Shown: positions 18,639-31,263, numbered from the stretch's first letter. The stretch: 64,000 nt of DNA from Fagopyrum homotropicum (GCA_033239125.1 BSWB01000005.1:99447994-99511993), one strand, 5' to 3'. Notes: generated by a model not told the origin, from the letters alone. A program made the numbers and translations.

Positions 18639-20272
18639 TGATGACATGAATTATGTACCATCATATTCATGCATATTGTAGAAGATTGTCTCAGTTTACC
18701 TTGCATTTAGAGAGATTTTGTATGCTTTTTATGTTCTATTCAATCAATTGTCGAAAATAGAGGTCTACACGAGATCTTGATGAATTGTAGGTAAATGAAG
18801 CGAAATTGGAAGCAAAAATGGAGCAAGAAGCATCTAAGGATGTTAAGGAAGCTAAAGGAGTCTTAGAAGGATCACAAAGAGCTAAGGAATTGCAAAGGAG
18901 AAGCATAGAAGACGAACCAAAGGAAGAGCACTTTCTGTTGAAGAAAATCGTGCCAATATATATATAAATCGGACGATTTTCATACCTTGAAATCGAACGG
19001 TTTTGCACCTAAATCGACTGGGTCGATTTTCTTCACGATTCGGCCAAATGGAAAGACGACACAAAGCCCAATTATTTTGGGCTAGAGGAGAGTTTTTCCA
19101 AACGGCCCATCTGCAAGAAAGTATAGAGGAGAACCCTAGGAACAAAGACGAAGAGGCCGCAGCGGGAAATCTTTACACGTTTTGGAGAAATCGACGATTC
19201 TTGGAGAGAGATTGAAGAGCTTTTTCCGGAAAGTTATTCTTGATCTTTGATTGTGAGATTTCTTTATCCATTGCATTGTTTGTGGTTTGTGAACACGAAA
19301 TTGAGTTGTTTGTGAGATACATTGAGCAAATTTGACAATTGTTTACAGATTTGAAAGTTATTGAATTTTTCATTCAAGATTTGGTTTCTTTGCGATATCT
19401 TTCTCAATAATTAATTTGATTCGATTTTGAAAATGGTTGGCTAAAAACCTTGTGATTCTGGGGAGGATAGTTGATGATTAAGGCTTAGATGATGATAGAC
19501 TGAACTCATTCAAACATTAGGATCCTGAGAGTTTAGATTTTAGTTTTGCGACAAACAGGAAAATCGGACTGTTCTTGAGGAAAATCGGCCGATTTTCTTA
19601 TGAACAGGGCGATTTATTCTTCTGACGAACTTTAATTGAACTAATCTTTAATCAAAACTAATCCTTGCCTAAATCCCAATCTTGATTAACCTTTCTACCC
19701 TCTAATTGAATGTATGAAGGCACTTCAAACCTGTTTCTACATTTAATAGATTAAGATCGCAAGATTTGGGTAATAAAGAGATTCAACACCCTTTATTAAG
19801 ATTTTAAGTGTGCTTTCTAATCTTTACTTTGGAGAGTCATATCCTGGAGTTTTAGATAGTTAGTTTGAACATAATTCTTGTCTCTAGATCTTTCTATATT
19901 GCAGCCTCAACAACCCTTATAGAGAGAACCTATAGATTAGTCATATAGGTTTCGGAACTTCATCGTACGAATCCTACCTTTGAACATTTGATCTTGGCAA
20001 TATAAATTCTGTCCTATACCTATAGAAGTGTCTTGAATCGAAAGCCTAAATCGGATACTTGAATCCTTGGAATCATTTCTCTCTTTATCAAATCACAAAA
20101 GTTTTTATATTTTCGCTAGATAATTGAAATCGGAATTATTCTCACCAAATCCCTGAGTTCGACTCTGGAATTCTTACCTTTCTACAGCTGATCCATACAC
20201 TGCGGGTTCGCTTTGCTTTTGAGTTCTAGATATAAATATTAAGACTTTAACGCACACCCTTTTGAGCGAACA
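18639..20272 (+). repeat. Element A 3' LTR (1634 bp)
   Basis: It starts TGATGACATGAATTATG directly after the polypurine tract and ends TTTTGAGCGAACA. It carries A-family palindromes at about 18964-19030 and a perfect AAATCGGCCGATTT at 19582-19595. The solo LTR at 21582-23192 is the same family. After 20272 the sequence changes abruptly to element B. Confidence 0.92.
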
Positions 20273-20691
20273 CAAAACACAAACCAAATACCCATTCCAC
20301 GCCCTATTTCGCCGATTTCACTCCCCCTTCCTCAAATCCTCATTCGTTAATCGTTTTTGACGATTCCTTAACCAAAACTGAAGCAAATTCAATCACCAAC
20401 AAGATCCAAGCAACGATTCGAGCGGCAAATCACCGGAGAAGCCACAATTCGGATTCCAAAATCCGAAAACCTAGGTTTTTGGTTCTTTCTCTATCTTTGT
20501 CGATTTGGCTTCGTTTTTTGATAGAATTTTTAGGAGAACTGATTGGAATTGGAAGGAAATTAGTTTAGGATTGCTTGATGCTGAGTTTGGTAAATTTCTG
20601 TTGGATTTTGAGAAATCACGTGCCGAACCACGGTTCCTGGACATTCCACGGCCGTGGAACCCTTAGAACAGACCGTGGTTTTCGACAGAAT
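20273..20691 (+). other. Element B leader upstream of env-like gene
   Basis: Non-coding sequence collinear with 47125-47552 of element D and with 15390-15819 of A. It carries a perfect CCACGGCCGTGG (20646-20657) 35 bp before the likely ATG. The open frame upstream of 20692 has no counterpart in A or D and is taken as leader. Confidence 0.65.
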
Positions 20692-21581
20692 ATGGATTTT
20701 GTGCGAAGAGTGTCCGGTAGGAACAAGGATAAGAACAAGGATAAGGATAAGAACAAGAAAAGGAAGGGCAACCCCTCTTCCTCTTCTAGAGCACCACCCC
20801 CTTCATCACCTTCACCTCCATCATCACCATCACCACCTCGCCCTAGGATCCCCACTATCCATGACGATCATCTCTATGCTTTAGAGAGGATCCAGAAGAG
20901 AGCGGTCATAGGACCCAGATACCTACTGCTTGAGGAGTTAGAGCCTCTACATGTGATAGGAGACCTTACTTGGCTTTTAGATAGAGCCGGTCTAGTCATC
21001 TTCTCCGCTATTCGGGAAGATGCTTATGAGGAGATCACTAGAGAGTTTGTGGTTTCCTTCGAGCATAGTCATGTTGACAGGACAGTTTCTTTCCGGCTGA
21101 TGGAAAGAAACTACGAGTTTTCAATTAGAGAGTTTGGAGCCTTCTTTGGGTTCCACGAGACCTTCAATGGTCGTTTCCCCAGTGGCGTGTACGCCAAGGA
21201 TTTCTGGGAAGAGATCGCTATGATCTATGCCAGCGAGGACCGCTGGCAGCCAGCTGATACCAAGGCTATGTTGATGTATCACCTAGCCTTGAAGATTGCT
21301 CATAGGGTACTTTCTGAGTGTCTCTTCCCTAGGACGGAGACGCCTCAGAAGATTAAGACTGACGAGCTATTTCTTCTCTACTGTATGTTATACGGTAGAC
21401 CAGCAGATTGTGCCACCCTCTTAGCTGCTACCATGAGCAAGCTAAAGAACAAGAGGGCTGGTAACATTGGATATGGTGGGATGGTCACCCACCTTGCTAG
21501 ACAGTTAGGGGTTGATTTCTCGGCTTGTACACATATTGTTGCTACACCCCTACGACTACATAGCCTCATGACTAGAGGCAT
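20692..21581 (+). pseudogene. Element B env-like / ATHILA ORF1-type gene, 5' part
   Basis: The start is set at MDFVRRVSGRNK because A begins MDLVKRITRNTG at the equivalent place. A lysine-rich and Pro/Ser-rich head is followed by the conserved core (LLDRAGL--FSAIREDAYEEIT, FGAFFGFHE, TETPQKIKTDELFLLYCM). The frame is intact until ...LMTRG, where a solo LTR inserted after GGCAT; the apparent C-terminus beyond 21581 is LTR sequence. The gene continues at 23193. Without the insertion it would be close to the product of element D. Confidence 0.85.
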
Positions 21582-23192
21582 TGATGACATGAATTATATA
21601 CCATTATATTCATGCATATTGTAGAAGATTGTCTCAGTTTGCCTTGCATTTAGAGAGATTTTGTGTGCCTTTTATGTTCTATTCAATCATTTGTCGGAAA
21701 TAGAGGTCTACACGAGTTTTTGATGAATTATAGGTAAATGGAGTGGAATTGAAAGAAAAAGCGGAGCAAGGAGCATCTAAGGATGTTAGGGAAGCTAAAG
21801 GAGTCTTAGAGGGATCACACAGAGCTAAGGAATTGCAAATGAGAAACATAGAAGACGAGCCAAAAGAAGAGCACTTTCTATTGAAGAAAATCGTGCCAAT
21901 ATGCACATAAATCGGACGATTTCCCTCCCTGGAGATCGAACGGTTTTGTGTATAAATCGACTGGGTCGATTTCCTTTGTTTTTCGGCCAAATGAAAAGAC
22001 GACACAAAGCCCAATTCTTTTGGGCTAGAGGAGAGTTTTGCCAAACGGCCCATTTGCAAGAAACTATAGGTGAGAACCCTAGGAACGAAAACGAAGAGGC
22101 CGCGGCGGGAAATCTTTACACGTTTGAGAGAGATTGGAGATTCTTGGAGAAGGATTGAAGAACTTTTTGTCGAGAAGCCAATCTTGATTCTTGTTTGTGA
22201 GATTTCTTTATCCATTGAAGCAATTGTGATTTTTGAACACGTAATTGAGTTACTTAAGAGATACATTGATCAGTTTTGACGATTATTTACAGATTTGAAG
22301 GTTATTGAGTTTTTATTCAAGAATCGGGTTTATTTGCAATATTTCACTCAATCCTTGATTTGATTTGATTATGAAAATGGTTGGCTAAGACCCTTGTGAT
22401 TCTGGGGAGAATAGTTGATGATTAAGGCTTAGATGATGATAGACTGAACTCATTCAAACATTAGGACCCTGAGAGTTTAGATTTTAGTTTTGCGACAACA
22501 GGAAAATCGGACTATTCTTGGGTAAATCGGCCGATTTCCTTATGAACAGCACGATTTATCCTTCTGACGAACTTTAATTGAATTAATCTTTAACCAAAAC
22601 TAATCCTTGCCTAAATCCCAACATTGATTAATCTTTTTAACCTCTAATTGAATGTATGAAGACATTTCAAACCTGATTTTACATTTAATAGATTAAGATT
22701 ATAAAGTTTGGGTAATAAAGAGACTCAACATCCTTTATTAAGATTCTAAGTGTGCTTTTTAATCTTTACTTTGGAGAGTCATATCCTGGAGTTTTAGATA
22801 GTTAGTTTGAACATAATTTTTGTCTTTAAATCTTTCTATATTGGTTATATAGAAAGATTAGTTATATAGGTTTCGGAACTTCACCGTACGATATCTATCT
22901 TTGAACATTTAATCTTGAAAATATAAACTCTGTCCTATATCTATAGAAATGTCTTGAATCGAAAGCCGAAATCAGATACTTGAATCCTTGGAATCATTTT
23001 ATCCTTATTTGATCACAAAAGCTTTTACATTTTTCGCTAGATAATTGAAATTGAATTTACTCTCACCAAATCCCTGAGTTCGACTCTGGAATTCTTACCT
23101 CACTACAGCTGATCCATACACTGCGGGTTCGCTTTGCTTTGAGTTCTAGATATAAATTTAAGACTTTGACGCACACACTTTTTGAGCGAACA
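21582..23192 (+). mobile_element. Solo LTR of the element A family (1611 bp) with perfect TSD
   Basis: It runs from TGATGACATG to TTTGAGCGAACA, matching the ends of the A 3' LTR. It is flanked by GGCAT on both sides (21577-21581 and 23193-23197), the 5-bp duplication expected for an LTR element. It has no internal region, so it arose by LTR-LTR recombination after insertion. It keeps A-type palindromes (about 21907-21975; perfect AAATCGGCCGATTT at 22524-22537). Near 22830-22870 it differs from the A LTR by a local rearrangement. Confidence 0.93.
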
Positions 23193-23858
23193 GGCATCAT
23201 CTTCCCTACCCATAGAGGTCCACCATATGCTGCTATGCCGTGGGAGAGTAGGACCGGGAGAGGCATTGAGTGGCTCCCTGAGTATTCCATTATGGTTGGA
23301 CGCCATAACTGGAAGGCGACGTTCGCTGCCATGCATGCGGACAGATTGGCAGCCCCTCCCTATGTTCCACCACCACCAGTTGTAGAGGAGGAGATGAGAG
23401 GGGATGACGAGTTTGAGGGAGGAAGAGCTGATCATGACTTTGGTACATTCCCAGATCAGCCGGATGCAGTTCCTGACCTTCCTAGACACTCTCCCCGCCC
23501 CACTAGAGCTTCTGGATCTTCCTCTCGCCGTGCTAGTGTGAGCGAGAGGCCTACTTGGATGGCGGATCCTCCTTCATGGTACAGTACGCAACCGGATTGG
23601 ATGGGAGCTCCACCGCCTTGACACGCACAGCCGCCACCTGCACCAGCACCTTCAGATGCACCGGCATGGTACAACCAGCTGCCACAGTGGGCTACCGACC
23701 TTTCCGATAGGGTTGGAGCTTTGGAGATTCGTGCTGATGCTAGGGATGCACGAGCCGACGATCTTGACCATATGATGAGAGATGTCTATCGCCAGTAGTT
23801 CGGGCGGTACTATGATCCCAGCTTCTCCCCGTTTCCACCACCGCCTCCACCGCAGTGA
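23193..23858 (+). pseudogene. Element B env-like gene, 3' part, with two nonsense codons
   Basis: Resumes after the solo LTR (IFPTHRGPPYAAMPWE; compare IFPRHQAPPTAAMPWE in D). The C-terminal third is acidic, then Arg/Ser/Pro-rich, then Trp-rich with P-x-W-[MY] units (PTWMADPPSWY, PDWMG, PAWYNQ), ending in a proline run. In-frame stops TGA (23619-23621, probably from CGA) and TAG (23796-23798, from CAG, since A has HQFG at the equivalent place) break it before the natural stop at 23856-23858. Confidence 0.8.
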
Positions 23859-25209
23859 GGACCTTCGACGATCGATAGTTTTAGCCGCTCCACCACCATT
23901 TTGTGAGTTCTTTTTCTTTCTTTTCTTCTTTTTCTTTTTGAACATTAGGGACAATGTTTGTTCCAAGTATGGGGTGGGGTGTGACTAATAGTTTGTAATA
24001 ACACTTACTCACTTTTATATGCTTCTATCGAGACTACCTTGCATGTTCATTCTATTGTTACATGTTTCATTATTGCATTGCATGAAAAAGCTTTTGAAAA
24101 ACCCATAAAAATTGAAAAATTTTGAAAATTTTGTGCTTCTAAGGATAGAGATGATTTCTATGATAATCACCACTTGTGAATTGAGTTTTGATGACAATCA
24201 CATGCTTAAACAAATAGTGAGTTGAAAAGAAATTGAATGAGTTGATTATCCCTCTTTTGAAAATTTCATAATGTGATGAATGTTACTTAAATCATATTGA
24301 GAAACCAAGGTTGAAATCACATGATAAGTTCTTATACTTCTTTTTGAGATGATTAAGGCAATTCGATTTTCTTTCTTCTTCCTTTGTTCATCTAGCCCCT
24401 CATTGAAATAATGTCCTCCTTTACCTATCCGGGAATTTGGAGGAGTTGATATTTGGCATGTTTGATGTGGGAGGGCCATGAACGCAATACTTTGCATTCA
24501 AAAGAATAGAAAGAAATTATAGGTTTGGGGAAGTCAATCATGACGATGAGTAACTCGGCACCATTCACATAGCCGGGTGTTTGTGTCTTGTCAAAGTTGG
24601 ATTGAGCGATATTCCTAACGGATTATGGTATGTGCATCAAGGGTTTGAGGCATCTCGCAAAATTGAGAATCGCCAATCTCCTAGGCTTCGGTTTTTATGC
24701 ACCTCTATCCATAACTCCAAAAGTAAAGTCGAAAAATGAAAAGAAGAGAGCGAAGCTCTAAGTTGAAAGTGTTGCGGAAACCGCAAGAGAAAAAGAAAAG
24801 AGTAGTTATCCACTTTCCCGGATTCATGCACCACATTCCTTAAAGTTTTCCCTCCCTTTCCGCATTCTAGACCTTGTTTGAAAGTCCTTAAGATCAAGAG
24901 AATGATATATGACTTGGTGATCTAAATTGAAGTTTCTTATGATTGATTTTGATAATGTTTGAAGGTTATGATGTTTACATGGAAGTTTGATTAATTCATG
25001 AGCTTTCTTTACTCTTTACTCTTGATTATGTATATGAAAGTCTTATAAACGAATGAAGCAAGATTTGAGAATGATCTATTGTTTAGAAAGAACATTCATC
25101 TAAAAGAAGTTTTGCTTTGAGAATGTACACATATTTCATCCTAACTTGAACTTTAAATTTTTTGAAAGACCTTGCTTAGGGACAAGCAAGTGGCAAGTAT
25201 GGGGTTATT
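23859..25209 (+). other. Element B 3' non-coding region with PPT/hairpin modules
   Basis: No gene. Hairpin at 23941-23958 (AACATT/AATGTT) before AAGTATGGGGTGGGG (23965-23979); conserved block at about 24530-24720 including hairpin 24633-24652; second hairpin 25171-25190 (CTTGCTTAGGGACAAGCAAG) before the 3' polypurine tract ending at 25209. Same order as in A. Confidence 0.72.
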
Positions 25210-26949
25210 TGTTAGCATGAAATATTGTGATATTTTAGGCACGTTTTCTAAGTGTATTTCATCAATATTGGTATTCATTGATAAAGCATTGAAGTATTTG
25301 TGAGTTAGTTTATCTATTTTGTCAATATAGAGGTCTACATAAGCTTTGCGTTGATTGTAGGCAATTAAGAGCTAAAACCGAACGGATTGAAGGAGAATGG
25401 AGATGAGTTGAGCATGTCCAAGGATTGAGGACATCATTAGGAGATAAGGAAGATGCTAAGGTGAAGAATAGCACGAGACAAAGGAGAATTACGATCTACA
25501 TGTTCTCCACGCTCTAAAATACGGCCGTATTAGGATCCACGCTCTAAACCACGACCGTGGAACTTTGGCAAGACAAGCGTGGAGCATTCCAGCAACTTAC
25601 ACGGCCGTGGAGGATTGTGAAGAACCGTGATCAAATCCCACACTCTAAATTACGGGCGTGGAACCCTTCCACGACCGTGATCTTGGCAATCTTTTACGCA
25701 ATATTTTAAGCCACGATCCACTACGCACATGGGCCGAAGACATATTTTATCCAGCCCTATAAAAGGACGGAAAGAGAGAGATTCCATCACCTTCGCTACC
25801 TCGCTTACACCTCCGCTTAGGGTTTGCACCTTTGCTTACGCCTCGCACTTAGACTTTTGTCTACGGAGTTACACGTGCTTAGGGTTTCAAGTGGGATGTG
25901 TGAGATTGCTATTTTCGCAACGGAGATTTGCGAAGAGTTGAAGATTTGGAAGATCGTTCTTGGCGGAAGTTACGCCTTTGATTCTAGGTTTGATTAGAAG
26001 ACGGATTGACATCCCGTTCTTCGTTCTTATCTAGACTAGTTACTTGTTTGTGTTTATTCCAAATCTGAGTTACATTATCATTGATATTTGTGGATTTGAG
26101 ATTGGTTTGAAGTTTATTGAAGGTTTTCGGAAGTTTTCATTCTTTTATTCTTTTAAATCTTGAATTTGATATCAATATGACTGTTGTTGGCTAAAACCCT
26201 TTAGTAATTCTAAGGTGAAGGGTTGATAGTTGTGGCTTAGATGATGATAGATCGATCGTAAACAGATTGGATCCTGAGAGTTAGAGAGAATCACCGACGA
26301 ACCTAATCCACGGTCTGTTCTTGAGCTTCCATGGCCGTGGAACTCAAGAACTACCCGTAATTTTGTGTCAGTTACGAGCCTTGCTTTTACTTTAATCCAA
26401 AGTTAAGGATTTGCTTTAACTTAGTCTTGGCTTACCTTTTCTAGGTGGTAGTGAAGCCTCAACAACCTCTACCTCGATTTCCAGTGTCACAACCTTAATC
26501 GGTTAAGTTAGTCTTGATCCTTGGATTACAAGTTTGGGTATTTGACGTTAATATTTACCTTTAGAATCTTTCTATACTGAAGCCTCAACAACCTTTATAG
26601 AGATTGCCTTTAGGTGAATCATACAAGGTCTTGGAACTTCACCGTACATTGCCTTACATTCGTATACTTTTGCATACCTCAACTCTATCCTTATATCTTT
26701 AGTATATCTTGAATCGATTGCCACTGCTGGATTCCTGGATCTTTAGGATTGTTGTTTTCCCAATAATTTACAAAGCTCATACATTTAATTGCTTGACAAT
26801 TCTATAATTGGATTTAACCCCCCAAATCCATGTGTTCGATACTCTGGAATTCTCGCTTAACTATATCAATCCGTACACTGCGGGTTCGCTTGCTTGATTC
26901 TAGTTTTATAAATTTAAAGCTTATTTGCACGCACGCTAAGTGGTGAACA
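25210..26949 (+). repeat. Element B 3' LTR (1740 bp)
   Basis: It begins TGTTAGCATGAAATATTG and ends CTAAGTGGTGAACA. B-type palindromes cluster at about 25510-25690 (for example CACGGCCGTG at 25600-25609) immediately upstream of a TATA box (TATAAAA, 25758-25764); another lies near 26328. The ends and overall plan match the LTR of element D, a related subfamily. Confidence 0.9.
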
Positions 26950-27756
26950 GTAGCCAATGCTACGATCTAACTCCAACTCTTAACCTAGCTATAATAGCCT
27001 AGTTACTTCGCAGAGTAACATATTCTAGTATAACACTTTTTAGATCTTCTAACAGAGCTCTTGTGTTTCCTCTCTCTCTAAGGGGATAAAACTTTTACGT
27101 GAATGTGAGAAAGAAAAACAACGAATGAAGATGATTAGGTTGCTTGAGGATGCAAAGATGTTTTCTAGTGTAAGCTTGTGTATCTTCTTCTTCGACCATC
27201 ATCTTCATTTATATCTTCTATGGAAAGATCTTCTAGCCATTGTAGAGATGACCGTTTGAAGATCAAGCTTCTTTTTCACGAAGATCGTAAGGTAGACGTT
27301 GCACGTCTTTGATCCCTACGAACACGTTGAGTCTTTTACTCCTTGATCTTCCTGTCTTCTGCTGGATAATAGAGAGAAGATATTTTTGCCGTTTTTGTTG
27401 TTTAGAAAATCTTCTCGAAATGATTCTCTATCCTTCGGTTGAGATCTTCCTTCGGTTGAAAAAGTCTTTGGTTGATAAGATCTTCTTGTTATAGAATCTT
27501 CAACGAAGATCTTCAATTTATTTGAATCCTTGTTCCGTGCACTTTAGATTCCAAGACCCTTGATCTTCGTCCTTTTGAACTTGTTCTTGAATCCAACTTC
27601 AAGGCCTTTGACATGTAGATATACAACCTACACTGAATTCAAACCAACCATCTAGAAATACAATCAAGTACATTGTTAGAGATCCAACTGCTATATTTGT
27701 GTGAAGTCTTCCGTCATCAACACCTGTAAACCATTTCAATCAAGGTGGAGTTTTCA
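26950..27756 (-). repeat. Copia (C-family) LTR fragment interrupted by element B
   Basis: Collinear with 30396-31253 of the complete C-family LTR (GTAGCCAATGCTACGATCT at the left, GGAGTTTTCA at the right end). The first roughly 390 bp are missing because B inserted here; they should lie outside the window. The LTR terminus at 27756 abuts Mutator-like coding sequence rather than a copia polypurine tract, so this is the outer edge of a C-family insertion or a solo LTR in the MULE gene. Confidence 0.85.
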
Positions 27757-28323
27757 CAAATCGTCCCCTGATGATACATAACTATTTATATGTGGAACTA
27801 TTGCAAGTGCATTATTGTTTGCATCTCCTACAGACTTGCTCCCAATCACACTAAAACCTGTTGTACCTAAATCAAGTTCTAAATCTGCTACCTCATTTTG
27901 TACTTCCTGATTCAAAATATGTCCTGAATATTGTGTTCCACCTTTCATTGCAGCTTTCTGACCATGTAGTTCGGTTGAAATCCCCCCCACACTCTTATGT
28001 AGTGCTACTTTGTTCACACATAAAGGGACACTCCAGCTAAATTATGGGAGACCATTTATGTGTACAAAAGTATTCAGATCATCCTTTGTGTTAACATCAT
28101 ATGGTTTGAGACCTTCATTGAAAGGATTCTTGTATGACAAGCATAAATCAAACTGTATTAGACATATTCCAAATAGCAACGCAATCTTGTCCCTTAACAC
28201 ATCAAATGTGCATTCAACTGATAGCAACAACGGCTTACTTGACTGTACTTCAATGTAGCTCCACACACCTTTATCAAATTTCCAACGTCCGCCAAAATAA
28301 ATTGTCACGAACACCACCCCCAT
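27757..28323 (-). pseudogene. Mutator-like (MuDR) transposase N-terminal fragment
   Basis: From the ATG at 28323 the reading runs FVTIYFGGRWKFD...PFNEGLKPYDVNTKDDLNTFV. It resembles the PB1-like N-terminal domain of plant MuDR transposases: a 'GG-W' strand, a short segment ending in an FD-l-Y-like strand, and a final 'v--d-D---F' strand. A stop (TAA, 28042-28044) breaks the frame, which then continues in phase as far as the copia LTR junction at 27757. The DNA-binding, catalytic and SWIM parts would lie left of the copia insertion and are not in the window. The assignment rests on motif memory. Confidence 0.5.
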
Positions 28324-28345
28324 GATTCCTACAAAAAAAGGTTAC

Positions 28346-28348
<3 letters not shown>

Positions 28349-28394
<46 letters not shown>
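28349..28394. repeat. (AT)23 microsatellite
   Basis: Uninterrupted AT dinucleotide run just upstream of the MULE start codon. Confidence 0.95.
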
Positions 28395-28398
<4 letters not shown>

Positions 28399-30003
28399 TA
28401 AAATAACACCATATTGTGTGTACATAATAATAATGTACAAATAACTAATCCCGGAATGTGCAAATAAATACTTTAGTATTGTACATAACAATAATTTGAT
28501 CACGTACATAATCCTTTAACACATTCAAAGCAACATTTATGTACATCAAATTATTTAAACATATATGTCAATAGCTTCCTCACGCTCTGTACATAATATT
28601 ACCAACAATTACATAAACCTTCATTATGTACACATATACATAGAACATTCTGCTCGTTAACTAAATCAATCTTGTCAAATAATACATAAAAAATTCAACC
28701 CCACATAAATTTCTATACTACATAACTTACACATTACATGACTTATGTCAACATAAGTTATGTAATATTTCCAACATAAACATAAACATAAATCGAACTT
28801 ATGTACACATATACACATAAAATTATGTTCATCACCTTAAGCATTATTGACACTCAGTACATAAAAAAATCACCTCCACATAAATTTATGAACTACATAA
28901 TATTAACCAGATACATAAATTACACAGAGATATCACAATACCTTCTCAACGAAAATGTCTTCAACTTACATTGCCAACTACATTTGAAGCAACAAAATGT
29001 GCAAAATAACCACCGATTAAACGATTGAATGTACATTCCTTACAGATCGGGAAAAAAATGTCTCAAAACGATTGGATCTATAGATCGAGTTCTTCCTCCC
29101 AAAAACGTTGTAAATCGCACAAAATAAACGATTGGATCTACAGATCGACAAATCGAATGTTGATGATCACACAACAACAACGATTTAACAAACAGATCAT
29201 CAAAACGAACATAAATCACCAATAATCGCACAAAAATAGGGAAAATGTTGACGACATTAGGCGATTTCCTATGTAGAAATGGTGGTTATGGCTTAAGAAA
29301 ATGGGAATGTCGTGATTCTGGGATCACGTTCAAAAGGAATGAAGATTATCTCTTCTAACACCTTTGTGATTTGTAGGGACCACATTAAATATCCTTATTT
29401 GTTTAAAAAGCTGCCACAACAACATCTTTTTAATTTGTGCAAGGGTATCAATTGTTTTTGGAATTTATCTTTATCTGAAAATTACTAGGAGCCTACTTTA
29501 TCACTATTGTTATATAATAGACTAGTTGATCTACATTAATACATTATTAGCCTACTAACCCTTTTCTCTCAATTATGAAATCAATACCATCAATTTTATT
29601 TTATTATTTTATTTTTGTATTTATAATTTTCTAGAATTTATATTAAAGTTAACGAATTTATAATAAGTTATATTTACATTTTTTTTTTGTAAATTTAAAT
29701 CGTATTTTGTAACTTTTACGTGATCTTGTTATTTGGTATCAAAGTCAATTAGTTAAATAAACTTAAATAAATTTTTTTTATAAATAAATAAAAAATTTGA
29801 GATTTTCGAAAATTGTTCACATAAACTAGCACCACATGCAAAAATATTTAAACGCTATACAAGGTGGTCATCACGAAACTATTTTAAATACTATAATCGA
29901 CGATATTTTAGATTAAAGTGGGATTATTAAGTTGCGAAAAAATCTTGCAAAATATAGGGAATAAATATTTGCTACCTTATTATCAATTCTAGAAGAAAAT
30001 AAA
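28395..30003. other. AT-rich stretch without recognisable genes
   Basis: Low-GC DNA with many ACATAA words to about 28940, then two diverged copies of CGATTGGATCTAYAGATCGA (about 29070 and 29130), then A/T-rich sequence. It may include the 5' end and terminal inverted repeat of the MULE, but I could not pair a terminus. The ORFs here are short and unconvincing. It is the oldest, host-like layer of the window. It ends at the copia C insertion; the five bases before 30004 are ATAAA. Confidence 0.5.
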
Positions 30004-31253
30004 TGAAGAACCGGTAGGTGAAATAAATAAGTTAAATGATACTCTCGAAGGGGGGTTGAATAGAGTATGAGAACTTTTCGCAAACCAAATCTCAAGGCCT
30101 TGAAGCTCTTTTCAAGGACCTTGATGTCAATCTGTGCTTCTCGTGAAACTTTGATTTCAAGGGCTTTGAAACTCTTTTCAAGGGCCTTGACTTATTGCTC
30201 CTACAAAACAAAGTTAGTCACAATAAAGTATGTATGGTGCGGAATTGAAAAGATTGACACGAGCATATATTTACGAAGTTCTGCTCTAAATAGCCTACTC
30301 TCCGTCCCAAGGTATATCCGTAGGATCTAACTATCTATTATCAGCTTCAAAGAGTCCTAGATACAAACTAGAAGAAATCCCCTTCTTCTCTCACTGTAGC
30401 CAATGCTACGATCTAGCTCCAACTCTTGACCTAGATGTAATAGCCTAGTTACTTCGCAGAGTAACACACACTCTAGTATAACAATATTTAGATCTTCCAA
30501 TGGAGCTCTAGTGTTTTCTCTCTCTTAGGGGATAAAACTTTTGCGTGAATGAGAGAAAGTAAAACAACGAATGAATATGATTAAGTTGCTTGAGGATGTA
30601 AAGATGTTTTCCTTTGTAAGCTTGTGTGTTTGTCTTCTTCGACCATCATCTTCATTTATACTCTTCTATGGAAAGGTCTTCTAGCCGTTGTAGAGATGAC
30701 CGTTTGAAGATGAATCTTCTTTTCCATGATGATCGTTTCTTGTTTCGAGATAAGGTAGACGTTGCAAGTATTCAAATCACGAGAACACGTCGAGTCCTTA
30801 ACTCCTTGATCTTCTTGTCTTCTGTTGAATTGAGAGAGAATATATTTTTTTCCGTTTGTTGTTTAGAAAATCTTCTAGAAAAGATTCTATATTCTTCGGT
30901 TGAGATCTTCCTTCGTTTAATAAGATCTTCCTTTGGTTGATAAGATCTTTGGTTGATGAGATCTTTCTGTTACAGAATCTTCCAAGAAAATCTTCAACTC
31001 ATTTTGAATCCTTGTTCCGTTCATCTATACTTCCAAGGCCCTTGATTTCGTCCTTTTGAACTTGCTATCTTCCTTTGTCCTTGAATCATACTTCAAGGCC
31101 CTTGAGATTTAGATAAAACCTGCATTGAATTCAAACCAACCAAATATCTAGAGAATATAATCAATACATTGTTAGTATATCCAACTAATACATTTATGTG
31201 AAGTCTTCCATCATCAACACCTGTAAACCATTTTAATCAAGGTGGAGTTTTCA
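30004..31253 (-). repeat. Element C 3' LTR (1250 bp)
   Basis: In element sense it runs from TGAAAACTCCACCTTGATT (31253) to GGTTCTTCA (30004). TATA box (TATAAAT) at about 30653-30659. Palindromic words of the TCAAGGCCTTGA type occur upstream of it (about 31033 and 31090) and near the LTR 3' end (30092-30103 perfect; variants to about 30190). Confidence 0.9.
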
Positions 31254-31263
31254 ATCCCCCCTT
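31254..31263 (-). promoter_or_regulatory. Element C 3' polypurine tract
   Basis: AAGGGGGGAT in element sense, immediately before the LTR terminus TGAAAAC. Confidence 0.8.

Larger units (their letters stand above)
11199..20272 (+). mobile_element. Element A: Athila-like Ty3/gypsy retrotransposon, 3' part
   Basis: This is the plus-strand remainder of an autonomous element: end of protease, RT, RNase H, integrase (11201-14905), env-like ORF (15820-17325), structured 3' non-coding region, polypurine tract and 3' LTR (18639-20272). Its 5' LTR, gag and protease active site lie left of the window, beyond the minus-strand array that inserted at 11198/11199. At the right it ends inside element B: sequence from 20273 matches the leader upstream of the env-like gene in element D. 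Both main ORFs in the window are free of stops, so A is much younger than B, C, D and F. Confidence 0.9.
20273..26949 (+). mobile_element. Element B: Athila-like element, 3' remnant, split by a solo LTR
   Basis: It starts in the leader upstream of the env-like gene (collinear with element D from about 47125) because element A inserted at 20272/20273. It holds the env-like gene in two pieces around the solo LTR, the 3' non-coding region and a 3' LTR (25210-26949). Its palindrome is CCACGGCCGTGG, the D/F type. It was itself inserted in a copia LTR, which resumes at 26950. Confidence 0.85.

Noticed and set aside
20575..20691. Upstream ATG of the B env-like ORF
   Set aside because: The extra 39 residues are encoded by leader and palindrome sequence that is non-coding in A and D; homology supports the start at 20692.
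21582..21624. C-terminal extension of the B env-like ORF
   Set aside because: These codons are the first bases of the inserted solo LTR and are not part of the gene.
28801..29231. Short ORFs in the AT-rich stretch as genes
   Set aside because: They are short, AT-driven and without motifs; no splice or promoter evidence was found.
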